From assembly GCF_001045465.1 (NCBI RefSeq), contig NZ_LFND01000006.1, positions 186,001-250,000 on the forward strand: DNA of 64,000 bases, read 5' to 3'. The stretch is from Chryseobacterium angstadtii. GTDB lineage: Bacteria; Bacteroidota; Bacteroidia; Flavobacteriales; Weeksellaceae. The notes under the pieces were generated by a model. That model ran no database searches, had not been told where the DNA came from, and was given only the letters and a program-made list of their open reading frames with translations. Below, piece by piece: positions 34,412 through 41,234 of this stretch (position 1 is the first letter of the stretch; every line of letters begins with the position of its first letter). The translations under genes were made by a program, and so were the position numbers.

Positions 34412-36103
34412 TTAAGCAAGTTCGTCAGTTACACAGCCTTCTGCCGCTGATGATACGGTGCATGCATATTTGTACAGCAATCCTTTTTTCACTTTAAGTT
34501 CAGGTTTTTGCCATCCTCTTTTTCTCTGTTCAATTTCCTGTTCGGAAACTTTCAGCTGTATGGTGTTGTTGACTGCATCTATTTCAATCAGGTCATTATC
34601 TTCCACGAAAGCAATTAAGCCTCCTTCATGCGCTTCGGGGGTAATGTGTCCCACCACAAAACCATGGGTTCCTCCGCTGAATCTTCCGTCGGTAATTAAA
34701 GCAACACTTCCTCCCAGACCGGCTCCGATCAGGGCGCTGGTAGGTTTTAACATTTCAGGCATGCCCGGAGCTCCTTTTGGTCCTTCATTCCGGATCACAA
34801 TCACGTCTCCATACTGAACCCTTCCGTTTTCAATTCCTTTGATCAGGTCTTTTTCACCATCGAAAACTCTCGCCTTTCCTGAAAATTTTTCTCCTTCTTT
34901 TCCTGTGATTTTGGCGACACTTCCTTTTTCAGCAAGGTTTCCGTAAAGGATTCTCAAATGCCCCGTTTCTTTGATTGGATTTGATAAGGGTCTGATGATC
35001 TTTTGCTTCGTAAAATCAAGGCTTGGAACATTCTCCAGATTTTCAGCAATGGTTTTTCCGGTAACGGTTAAACAGTCGCCATGAAGCAACCCTTCTTCCA
35101 ACAAGTATTTCATAACAGAAGGGGTTCCTCCATGATCATGAAGATCCTGCATCAGGTATTTTCCACTGGGCTTAAGATCTGCCAGTACCGGAGTACAGTC
35201 GCTCATTTTCTGGAAATCATCCTGAGTAACGGAAATTCCTACACTTTTTGCCATTGCGATAAAATGCAGAACGGCATTTGTACTTCCTCCAAGAATGACA
35301 ATCAGACGAAGTGCATTTTCAAAAGCCTTACGGGTCATAATATCTGAAGGCTTGATATCTTTCTCGAGCAATATTTTTATGTATTTTCCAGCTTCAAGGC
35401 ATTCATTCTGTTTTTCCTTGCTCAATGCAGGGTTGGATGATGAATAAGGAAGGCTCATTCCCAGTGCTTCTATCGCGGAAGACATGGTGTTTGCCGTGTA
35501 CATTCCACCACAGGCCCCGGCTCCCGGACAGGAATTTTTAATAACGCCTTCAAAATCTTTTTCTGAGATCTCTCCTGCAATTTTTTTCCCTAAAGCTTCA
35601 AAAGCAGAAACAATATTAAGCGGCTCTCCTTTGTAACATCCCGGAGCGATGGTTCCTCCGTAGACCATAATAGACGGCCTGTTCAACCTTCCCATAGCGA
35701 TGATGGTTCCCGGCATATTTTTGTCACAACCCGGCAAGGCAATGATTCCGTCATAATACTGTGCACCACAAATAGCTTCAATACTGTCTGCAATCACATC
35801 ACGGCTCACCAGTGAATAGCGCATTCCATCCGTACCATTACTCATCCCGTCGCTTACTCCTATCGTATTGAAAATCAACCCTGCAAGGCCGTGGTTCCAG
35901 GTTCCTTCTTTGACCACTTTTGCAAGATCATTGAGGTGCATGTTGCACGTATTCCCATCGTAGCCCATACTGGCGATCCCGATCTGGGCTTTGTGCATAT
36001 CTTCTTCTGTAAAGCCTATCCCGTAAAGCATTGCTTTTGCAGCGGGCTGTTCACTGTTTTGTGTGAATGTTTTTGAATATTTATTTAGCATATTATCCTG
36101 CAT
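34412..36103 (-). CDS. ilvD: Dihydroxy-acid dehydratase
   Basis: Fe-S enzyme making the 2-oxo acid precursors of Val, Leu and Ile. Cluster cysteines are in GCDKNMPG and SCPGAGACGGMYTANTM; the C-terminal SGGTHGFVVGHITPEA motif is conserved. 563 residues, normal. The start at 36103 (MQDNMLNKY) overlaps a short upstream frame that looks like the beginning of leuA. The 202-base gap to ilvE is the largest in the operon and holds a candidate internal promoter. Confidence 0.97.
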   Translation of the reverse strand: MQDNMLNKYSKTFTQNSEQPAAKAMLYGIGFTEEDMHKAQIGIASMGYDGNTCNMHLNDLAKVVKEGTWNHGLAGLIFNTIGVSDGMSNGTDGMRYSLVSRDVIADSIEAICGAQYYDGIIALPGCDKNMPGTIIAMGRLNRPSIMVYGGTIAPGCYKGEPLNIVSAFEALGKKIAGEISEKDFEGVIKNSCPGAGACGGMYTANTMSSAIEALGMSLPYSSSNPALSKEKQNECLEAGKYIKILLEKDIKPSDIMTRKAFENALRLIVILGGSTNAVLHFIAMAKSVGISVTQDDFQKMSDCTPVLADLKPSGKYLMQDLHDHGGTPSVMKYLLEEGLLHGDCLTVTGKTIAENLENVPSLDFTKQKIIRPLSNPIKETGHLRILYGNLAEKGSVAKITGKEGEKFSGKARVFDGEKDLIKGIENGRVQYGDVIVIRNEGPKGAPGMPEMLKPTSALIGAGLGGSVALITDGRFSGGTHGFVVGHITPEAHEGGLIAFVEDNDLIEIDAVNNTIQLKVSEQEIEQRKRGWQKPELKVKKGLLYKYACTVSSAAEGCVTDELA

Positions 36104-36162
36104 TTTCTGTTCTTATCATGTTCCAGCGTGGTATCATATATTTCAATTTTTCCGGAATTCAT
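36085..36162 (-). pseudogene. Possible relic of the leuA start (25 codons)
   Basis: A short frame upstream of and overlapping the ilvD start encodes MNSGKIEIYDTTLEHDKNRK and stops after five more codons. KIEIYDTTL is nearly the canonical N-terminus of 2-isopropylmalate synthase (KxEIFDTTLRDGEQ), but the metal-binding RDGEQ is replaced at once by unrelated residues. It may be all that remains of leuA after deletion of a leu block between ilvE and ilvD. A chance match cannot be excluded. Confidence 0.35.
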
Positions 36163-36190
36163 TAGTGAAGCTTTTTACTTAATTTCGGGT

Positions 36191-36198
36191 CAAAACTA
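36191..36198 (-). promoter_or_regulatory. Candidate internal -7 box upstream of ilvD
   Basis: On the minus strand TAGTTTTG (matching TAnnTTTG) lies about 90 bases before the ilvD ATG, in the gap after ilvE. No -33 box is clear. Confidence 0.3.
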
Positions 36199-36305
36199 CA
36201 GCTTGTAATATTTTTTTTATTTTGTGTTTTGTGAAAACTACAATACTCAATCGTTTGAAAATAAGATTTATTTATTTGAAAATCAATTACTTATATTTAA
36301 AAAAT

Positions 36306-37178
36306 TTACAATGACAAAACTCTTACCAGTTTCTGATAGGCCTGCTGTACTTTTCCACTTGCTGTATCTTCCCAGTCTTTGGTGAAAGGAACATCGTCCA
36401 AAGAATCCAGCGCTACAATTTCAGCGGCAGTACCACAAAAAAATGCGGCATCGGCTCCTCTCATTTCTTCAGGTTTAAAGAAGGTTTCTTTAACGGGAAT
36501 ATGAAGTTCACTGCATATTTCAAAAACGGTCTGTCTTGTAATTCCAGGGAGTATGCTTCCTTTTGCAGGTGTAAATAATGTTCCTTCTTTTTCATAGAAT
36601 ATATTGGCTCCTGAACTTTCGGCTACATTTCCATATTCATCAAGTAAAAGGGCTTCATCATAGCCTTTGTCTTTGGCTTCCTGACATGCCAGAATAGAAT
36701 TGACGTAATGTCCGCCTACTTTAGCTTCTATCTTAAAAGCTTTGGGATTGGGGCGCTGAAAACCTGAAGTCATGATTTTCATTTTGTCTGCGAGATAGCC
36801 GTTGCTCCATTCCCAGGCCAGCAGAGACAGATAGGATTCTTTCCCTTTTGAAAGTGACATATTGGGAGAACAGGTCACCAGAGGGCGTATATAAGCATCA
36901 CTGAAGCCGTTTCGTTCTAAAAGTTCATAGGTAAGATCCGTAAGCTGGCTGACTGAATAATCAAACGGGATATGCATTAATTCTGCTGATTTTTTCAGTC
37001 TTTCATAATGTTCTTCTGCCTTAAAGATTTTGGTTCCGTAATCGGTACTGTAAGATTTAATACCTTCAAAAACGGAATAACCATAATGAAGAGACTGCCC
37101 ATAGAGGTCTGCTCCTGCTTCTTCTGCCTTGAGAAAGTTTCCGTCGAAATACACGATAGTTTTGCTGTTGTAATACAT
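36306..37178 (-). CDS. ilvE: Branched-chain amino acid aminotransferase
   Basis: Class IV PLP transaminase for Ile, Leu and Val. The PLP lysine is K153 in KIEAKVGGHYVNS. HYGYSVFEGIKSY near residue 31 and EIVALDSLDDVPF near the end are conserved. 290 residues. First structural gene of the ilv operon. Its ATG is 32 bases downstream of the second attenuator hairpin, so every gene of the operon is under the two attenuators. Confidence 0.95.
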   Translation of the reverse strand: MYYNSKTIVYFDGNFLKAEEAGADLYGQSLHYGYSVFEGIKSYSTDYGTKIFKAEEHYERLKKSAELMHIPFDYSVSQLTDLTYELLERNGFSDAYIRPLVTCSPNMSLSKGKESYLSLLAWEWSNGYLADKMKIMTSGFQRPNPKAFKIEAKVGGHYVNSILACQEAKDKGYDEALLLDEYGNVAESSGANIFYEKEGTLFTPAKGSILPGITRQTVFEICSELHIPVKETFFKPEEMRGADAAFFCGTAAEIVALDSLDDVPFTKDWEDTASGKVQQAYQKLVRVLSL

Positions 37179-37209
37179 GATATTGTGGTTTAAAAATTAA
37201 CAAATGGGA

Positions 37210-37242
37210 ATAAAAAAAGCCCTCTCACGCTGTGAGAGGGCT
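37210..37242 (-). terminator. ilv attenuator 2: terminator hairpin
   Basis: 11-bp perfect stem (37218-37228 with 37232-37242), GC-rich, 3-base loop, followed on the minus strand by a run of seven T. Located between leader peptide 2 and ilvE. Confidence 0.92.
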
Positions 37243-37276
37243 CAAATATGTACAGTCATATTCTTTCCTTCTCACA
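37231..37276 (-). promoter_or_regulatory. ilv attenuator 2: antiterminator pairing
   Basis: Minus-strand TGTGAGA (37270-37276), which includes the UGA stop of leader peptide 2, is complementary to TCTCACA (37231-37237) in the first arm of the terminator. The two structures exclude each other. A ribosome that reaches the stop codon would cover the antiterminator strand and let the terminator form. Confidence 0.7.
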
Positions 37277-37328
37277 CACGCAAGGGAATAATAATGACGA
37301 TAATAATAACTGCTAATAACTGATACAT
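37272..37328 (-). CDS. ilv leader peptide 2 (18 residues)
   Basis: MYQLLAVIIIVIIIPLRV: 12 of 18 residues are Ile, Val or Leu, including two runs of three Ile codons. The frame lies directly after terminator 1 and before terminator 2. Starvation for any branched-chain amino acid would stall the ribosome on these codons. Coding status is inferred from composition and place. Confidence 0.85.
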   Translation of the reverse strand: MYQLLAVIIIVIIIPLRV

Positions 37329-37337
37329 AATTTCTGC

Positions 37338-37372
37338 AATAAAAAAAGCCGTTTCAATAGATGAAACGGCTT
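37338..37372 (-). terminator. ilv attenuator 1: terminator hairpin
   Basis: 11-bp perfect stem (37346-37356 with 37362-37372), 5-base loop, with seven T in a row on the minus strand, 23 bases after leader peptide 1. Confidence 0.92.
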
Positions 37373-37409
37373 ATATAATTTAAATTAAAATATTTTACAA
37401 TGCCGCTTC
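37363..37409 (-). promoter_or_regulatory. ilv attenuator 1: antiterminator pairing
   Basis: Minus-strand GAAGCGGC (37402-37409), within the last codons of leader peptide 1, can pair with GCCGTTTC (37363-37370) in the first terminator arm: eight base pairs with one G-U. Confidence 0.6.
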
Positions 37410-37478
37410 CTTACTGCTGTTAATGACAACAATAATATTAGAAATGACAATAATATTTTTCTGATTCGTAAAATTCAT
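37395..37478 (-). CDS. ilv leader peptide 1 (27 residues)
   Basis: Starts MNFTNQKNIIVISNIIVVIN and ends SSKEAAL. The central block IIVISNIIVVI is nearly all Ile and Val. The ATG comes only four bases after the -7 promoter box, so the transcript would have almost no untranslated leader. It is followed by terminator 1. Confidence 0.85.
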   Translation of the reverse strand: MNFTNQKNIIVISNIIVVINSSKEAAL

Positions 37479-37482
37479 ACTG

Positions 37483-37512
37483 CAAATGTATTAATTTTTT
37501 AATACTGCGCAA
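37483..37512 (-). promoter_or_regulatory. Promoter of the ilv leader/operon
   Basis: Minus-strand TTG (37510-37512), 19-base spacer, then TACATTTG (37483-37490): this fits the Bacteroidota TTTG-N19-TAnnTTTG promoter. It lies between the folP stop and leader peptide 1, so the operon has its own promoter. Confidence 0.75.
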
Positions 37513-37528
37513 GTTTTTTTAACACTTT

Positions 37529-38413
37529 TTATTTTTTTCGTAAAAATTCTCTGAGGGTTACAGCTGTTTCAGCTACATCGTGTACTCTTAAAATTATGGC
37601 TCCCTGTTCCAGAACCTGCCTGTGAAGTTTTTGTGTTTCTTCATTGATTTCCAAAGGAGATTTCCCCAGTGGTTTATAGATAAATGATTTTCTGGAAATC
37701 CCTATGAGCATTGGAAATTTTCCAAACCCGAGATACTCTGTTTCACTTATCATTTTCATCTGATCCTCTACCGTTTTTCCGAAACCAAAACCCGGATCGA
37801 GGATAATATCTTTTACTCCTTTTTCGAGAAGTTCACCGGTTTTTTTCGAAAAATATCGGTTGACTTCAAGGGTAATATCTTCAAATTTTATTTTGTCGTG
37901 CATGGTTTCATAGGTCGGATTTACGTGCATCAGGATATAAGGAAGCCCTGTTTTAGCGGCTGTATCAAACATTTTATCATCAAATTGGCCACCGGATATA
38001 TCGTTAATCATATCAATCCCTTCATTAAACCCAAATTGTACTGTCTCTGCATAGAAAGTATCCAGTGAAATCAATGCTTCCGGAAATTCTTTTTTGATTC
38101 GAGAAATCATACTTCCGATTCTCTCTATTTCTTCTTTACTGCTTAAAAAATCAGCATTCGGACGAGTGGATTGCGGACCGATATCAATAATCTCGGCTCC
38201 TTCTTTCAACAATTTTTCTGCATGTTTCAGAGCTGACTGCCCGTTATTAAATTTCCCACCATCGGAAAAGGAATCTGGTGTAAGATTGAGGATGCCCATG
38301 ATTTTTGGGTGATTGAGCTGTACGAGTCTTCCGTTGCAATTGATGGAATGAGGTACGAGGTGCGGGGTGCGAGATGCGAGGTGCGGGTTTGGGGTTTCGG
38401 GGTCTGAGGACAT
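37529..38413 (-). CDS. folP: Dihydropteroate synthase with repeat-derived N-terminus
   Basis: Joins p-aminobenzoate to the pterin pyrophosphate in folate synthesis. The core begins at INCNGRLVQLNHPKIMGILN and has LTPDSFSDGG, the GAEIIDIGPQSTRP loop, INDISGG and DPGFGFGKT: all classic DHPS motifs. The start is uncertain. The first ATG in reach of the core is at 38413, giving an extra ~22 residues (MSSDPETPNPHLASRTPHL) that are translated from the C-rich composite repeat. A further ATG at 38464 adds residues read from a tandem ATTGATG repeat. No ATG, GTG or TTG lies between the repeat and the core. Confidence 0.93.
   Translation of the reverse strand: MSSDPETPNPHLASRTPHLVPHSINCNGRLVQLNHPKIMGILNLTPDSFSDGGKFNNGQSALKHAEKLLKEGAEIIDIGPQSTRPNADFLSSKEEIERIGSMISRIKKEFPEALISLDTFYAETVQFGFNEGIDMINDISGGQFDDKMFDTAAKTGLPYILMHVNPTYETMHDKIKFEDITLEVNRYFSKKTGELLEKGVKDIILDPGFGFGKTVEDQMKMISETEYLGFGKFPMLIGISRKSFIYKPLGKSPLEINEETQKLHRQVLEQGAIILRVHDVAETAVTLREFLRKK
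38340..38403 (-). repeat. G/C-rich module of the composite repeat inside folP
   Basis: On the plus strand GAGGTGCGGGGTGCGAGATG and similar words, the same G-rich module as in the spacers at 7258 and 10270. It lies within the folP reading frame. Confidence 0.75.
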
Positions 38414-38457
38414 GTTTTGTTGATAATTGATGATTGATGATTGATGATTGATGATAC
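38404..38457. repeat. ATTGATG heptanucleotide tandem run
   Basis: About four GATTGAT/ATTGATG units in a row before folP, on the coding side of the gene's possible upstream start. Confidence 0.7.
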
Positions 38458-38499
38458 TCTGCAAAATTAAGACTTATTGGGGAATGTGGGAATTGATGT

Positions 38500-38870
38500 T
38501 TTTTGTTTGTTGCGGGGTGCGAGGTACGGGTTTAGGAAATATGTGAAATGTATTTGTTTATTTTGATTTAAAGAAATTAGAATCAATGCTTTGATTTCTT
38601 TGCGTTTAATTATCGCAAAGCTAGACAAAGTTTTTTTATCTTTTGGAATGTTTTTAATGGTAAACAAAGCCACTTCGTTTATTAAAGTAACACAAAAAAC
38701 TATCAATTATAAACTAGCCAAGACAGATATTATGATTGAAAAAGCAGCATTTTTACAAACCTCCCATAAGAAACCCGCAACCTGCTCTAACACCTTCGAA
38801 CTCTAAAACCCTCCCACTCTCAAACCCTCTCACCCCGAAACCCGCACCCCGCACCCCAAAACTCTGACAA
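38500..38870. repeat. Gene-free spacer with scattered repeat modules
   Basis: The 38465-38934 spacer holds G-rich words at 38508-38535, a CTTTGCG/CGCAAAG inverted pair (38598-38604, 38614-38620) and C-rich words at 38775-38870. Short open frames here are made of repeat words and are not called as genes. Confidence 0.6.
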
Positions 38871-38909
38871 AAATCAATTTCCGATTCCTGCTACCTAAAA
38901 CCTTATTCG

Positions 38910-38917
38910 TATATTTG
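38910..38917 (+). promoter_or_regulatory. -7 box for the DUF1599 gene
   Basis: TATATTTG fits TAnnTTTG and lies 17 bases before the ATG at 38935. Confidence 0.5.
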
Positions 38918-38934
38918 GGAGATTAAGAGAATTT

Positions 38935-39498
38935 ATGTCAAAAACATCAGTACAGTTCGGGAAAGTTATCAGTCAGTGTCGTGATCTATTCAGCAAAAAA
39001 TTACAGGATTACGGGGCAGCATGGAGGGTTTTAAGACCCAGTTCCATTACGGATCAGATTTATATCAAAGTCAATAGAATCCGTACGCTACAGATGACCG
39101 ATAAAAAAATGGTGGATGAAAGCGAAGAGGATGAATTCATCGCTATTGTGAACTACTCTATCATCGGGCTTATTCAGCTTGAAAAAGGACTTTCCAATGA
39201 TTTTAATGAAGATAAGGATGAAGTTTTACGTCTTTACGATCAATATGCTCATGAAGCTCAGGCTTTAATGGAAAGAAAGAATCATGATTACGGTGAGGCA
39301 TGGAGAGATATGAGAATTTCTTCTATCACCGACCTTATTTATCAGAAAGTACTGAGAACAAAACAGATTGAAGACAATCAGGGTAAAACCATCGTTTCTG
39401 AAGGGCTGGATGCCAATTATTTCGATATGCTGAACTATGCCGTGTTCTGCCTGATCAAGTTCTCTGAAAAAGAAAATATTTCCGAACCCCAAAAATAA
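38935..39498 (+). CDS. DUF1599 protein with two internal repeats
   Basis: 187 residues made of two copies of the DUF1599 unit: CRDLFSKKLQDYGAAWRVLR (about 15-34) then SSITDQIYIKVNRIRTLQ, and ALMERKNHDYGEAWRDMR (about 110-127) then SSITDLIYQKVLRTKQIE. The DYG-AW-R-SSITD pattern is the family signature. The domain has been linked computationally to nucleotide modification; this is a family-level prediction and not proof. No membrane segment. Starts a same-strand run with the MauE/DoxX-like gene 6 bases away, an arrangement I recall as conserved in Bacteroidota. Confidence 0.88.
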   Translation: MSKTSVQFGKVISQCRDLFSKKLQDYGAAWRVLRPSSITDQIYIKVNRIRTLQMTDKKMVDESEEDEFIAIVNYSIIGLIQLEKGLSNDFNEDKDEVLRLYDQYAHEAQALMERKNHDYGEAWRDMRISSITDLIYQKVLRTKQIEDNQGKTIVSEGLDANYFDMLNYAVFCLIKFSEKENISEPQK

Positions 39499-39504
39499 TT
39501 TAAT

Positions 39505-40617
39505 ATGATCAAAGGTTTATTACGCTTTATTATTGCTGTTATATTTATTCTTTCCGGCTTTGTAAAGGCTGTGGATCTGGTAGGATTTTCTTTCAAAATG
39601 GAAGAATATTTTGCCCCTTCGGTATTCAACATGCCATTCCTGGAAAAATTTGCGCTTCTTTTCTCAATTATTGTGGTTGTCCTGGAGCTTTTCTTAGGAT
39701 TTATGCTGCTTTTGAAACTGAAGCTTAAATTCACACTCTCAGCGTTAATTGCCCTTTGTATCTTCTTTGGGTTTCTTACTTTTTATTCTGCCTACTACAA
39801 TGTGGTAACGGATTGCGGATGTTTCGGAGACGCCATCAAGTTCACTCCGTGGCAGAGTTTCATTAAAGACATTGTACTTCTTATTGGTCTTATCATTGTG
39901 TTTATCCTTTACAGAAAGGAATTCCGTAAAAAAGATGCTTACAGCAGCGACAATACGAAAGAGTCTTCCGGCAAGTTCAGATATGCTCTATTAGGCCTTT
40001 TTTCTGTGGTTATGATTTACATTATGGCACAGGGAATTATGCACGAACCACTGATTGATTTCCGTGATTATAAAATTGGGGCCAATATTAAAGCAGAAAA
40101 GGAAAAAATCAATAAAAATCCTTCTGAATACAAGACTTTTTATTCTCTTAAAAATCAGAAGACAGGTGAAGTTTTAAAGGTCAATCAGGACGATTATATT
40201 AAAGAAACAAAATACTGGGAAGAAGGTTCTCCATGGAAAATTGAGGAAGGAAAAAATGAATCTGTTCTTACCAAAGAAGGCTATAAATCGGAGATGGTAA
40301 AATTCAAGATTGAAGATCCAACAGGAATAGATCTTACGGATGAAATCATCAACGCACCTAAGGCTGTACTTGTTTTCTCTTATCATCCGAAAGAGGTTTC
40401 TGCAGAGCTTATTCAGAAAATTGAAGCTAAAGTGAATGCACAGAAAGGCGCTGTTATCTATGGCGTTTCTACAGATGCCAATACTTTTAAAACCATTAAA
40501 AATGCCATGATGGACGGAACCGCTATCAAAACGATTGCAAGAAGTAATCCATTTGTACTGATTATGGAAAAGGGAAAAATTGTAGACAAACAGCCTGCAA
40601 AGGACTATTTGAAGTAG
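39505..40617 (+). CDS. BT_3928-type MauE/DoxX-like membrane protein
   Basis: 370 residues. Residues 1-140 form four hydrophobic segments (start FIIAVIFILSGFVKAVDLVG), with the MauE-like DCGCFGDA motif in the loop before the fourth. These cysteines suggest a redox role. A further segment lies near 160-175. The C-terminal ~90 residues (KAVLVFSYHPKEVSAELIQK, NPFVLIMEKGKIVDK) look like a thioredoxin-fold domain without a CxxC pair. Probably works in disulfide or redox handling at the inner membrane. Directly follows the DUF1599 gene. Confidence 0.82.
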   Translation: MIKGLLRFIIAVIFILSGFVKAVDLVGFSFKMEEYFAPSVFNMPFLEKFALLFSIIVVVLELFLGFMLLLKLKLKFTLSALIALCIFFGFLTFYSAYYNVVTDCGCFGDAIKFTPWQSFIKDIVLLIGLIIVFILYRKEFRKKDAYSSDNTKESSGKFRYALLGLFSVVMIYIMAQGIMHEPLIDFRDYKIGANIKAEKEKINKNPSEYKTFYSLKNQKTGEVLKVNQDDYIKETKYWEEGSPWKIEEGKNESVLTKEGYKSEMVKFKIEDPTGIDLTDEIINAPKAVLVFSYHPKEVSAELIQKIEAKVNAQKGAVIYGVSTDANTFKTIKNAMMDGTAIKTIARSNPFVLIMEKGKIVDKQPAKDYLK

Positions 40618-40621
40618 GAGA

Positions 40622-40825
40622 AGTGGTGGATGAGTGAATACTGAATCGTGAATTTTGGATTTTGGATTTTGGATTAAAAAGCAATCAAAAGTAATCGAAA
40701 TCCGAAACAGAAAGATTGTGAATGCTGAATTTTGAATTGAAAAACCAAATAAAACTATACGAATCACGAACCCGAAACTCTCATCACCAAACCCGAAACC
40801 TCGCAACCCGTACCAACCAACAAAA
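40622..40825 (+). repeat. Composite word-like intergenic repeat, copies 5 and 6
   Basis: Two units in a row: GAGTGAATACTGAATCGTGAA, GGATTTTGGATT words and a CAATCAAAAGTAATCGAAAT linker, then GTGAATGCTGAATTTTGAAT, an AAATAAAACTATACGAATCA linker and C-rich words. Same orientation and order as copies 1 and 3. Confidence 0.7.
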
Positions 40826-40856
40826 TTAAACACTAAACTAAAACATACATCTACAC

Positions 40857-41207
40857 ATGCAAAAATCAAATAAATCTATCGCCGGTTATCACCTTTTAAT
40901 GATTCTTTCCTCTGTAGACGGAGAATTTGCTCCGGAAGAAGGAATGCTGGTTCAGCAATATATGGCAGACGAATTTCCGTTCAGAATGAATCTTGACAAT
41001 GAACTGGAAACTCTGGCTCTTTTACAGCCTGAGGAATGGAAAGACCATTTTGAATTTCATGCAAGATGTTTCTATGACGATTCTACGGAAGATGAGCGCA
41101 TAAAATTTGTTCAGTTTGCCAAAACCCTGATTAAAGCAGATAATAAGGTGACGGACGAAGAGCATACATTCTACAAACTTTTGAAGAACCTTTGGAACAT
41201 CGCATAA
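40857..41207 (+). CDS. TerB-like helical protein
   Basis: 116 residues, all-helical by appearance, acidic. The GYHLLMILSSVDGEFAPEEG opening and KTLIKADNKVTDEEHTFYKL ending are the paired acidic D-G-x-E / AD-x-x-v-x-x-E signatures of the TerB superfamily. TerB-like domains bind divalent metal and often sit at membranes or with other proteins. No tellurite-resistance genes adjoin, so the name reflects fold only. 27 bases before the oligopeptidase gene. Confidence 0.7.
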   Translation: MQKSNKSIAGYHLLMILSSVDGEFAPEEGMLVQQYMADEFPFRMNLDNELETLALLQPEEWKDHFEFHARCFYDDSTEDERIKFVQFAKTLIKADNKVTDEEHTFYKLLKNLWNIA

Positions 41208-41234
41208 CTCCACCATCAAAAAACCAAACATATA

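Noticed and set aside
36104..36305. Considered as a third attenuator before ilvD
   Set aside because: No terminator hairpin and no branched-chain-rich leader frame in the gap; only a possible promoter and the leuA-like stub.
38467..38806. Short frames on both strands between folP and DUF1599
   Set aside because: They are made of repeat words and simple sequence; no family features and they conflict with each other.
40857..41207. Considered as a tellurite resistance gene
   Set aside because: Only the TerB-type fold signature is present; none of the other ter genes are nearby.
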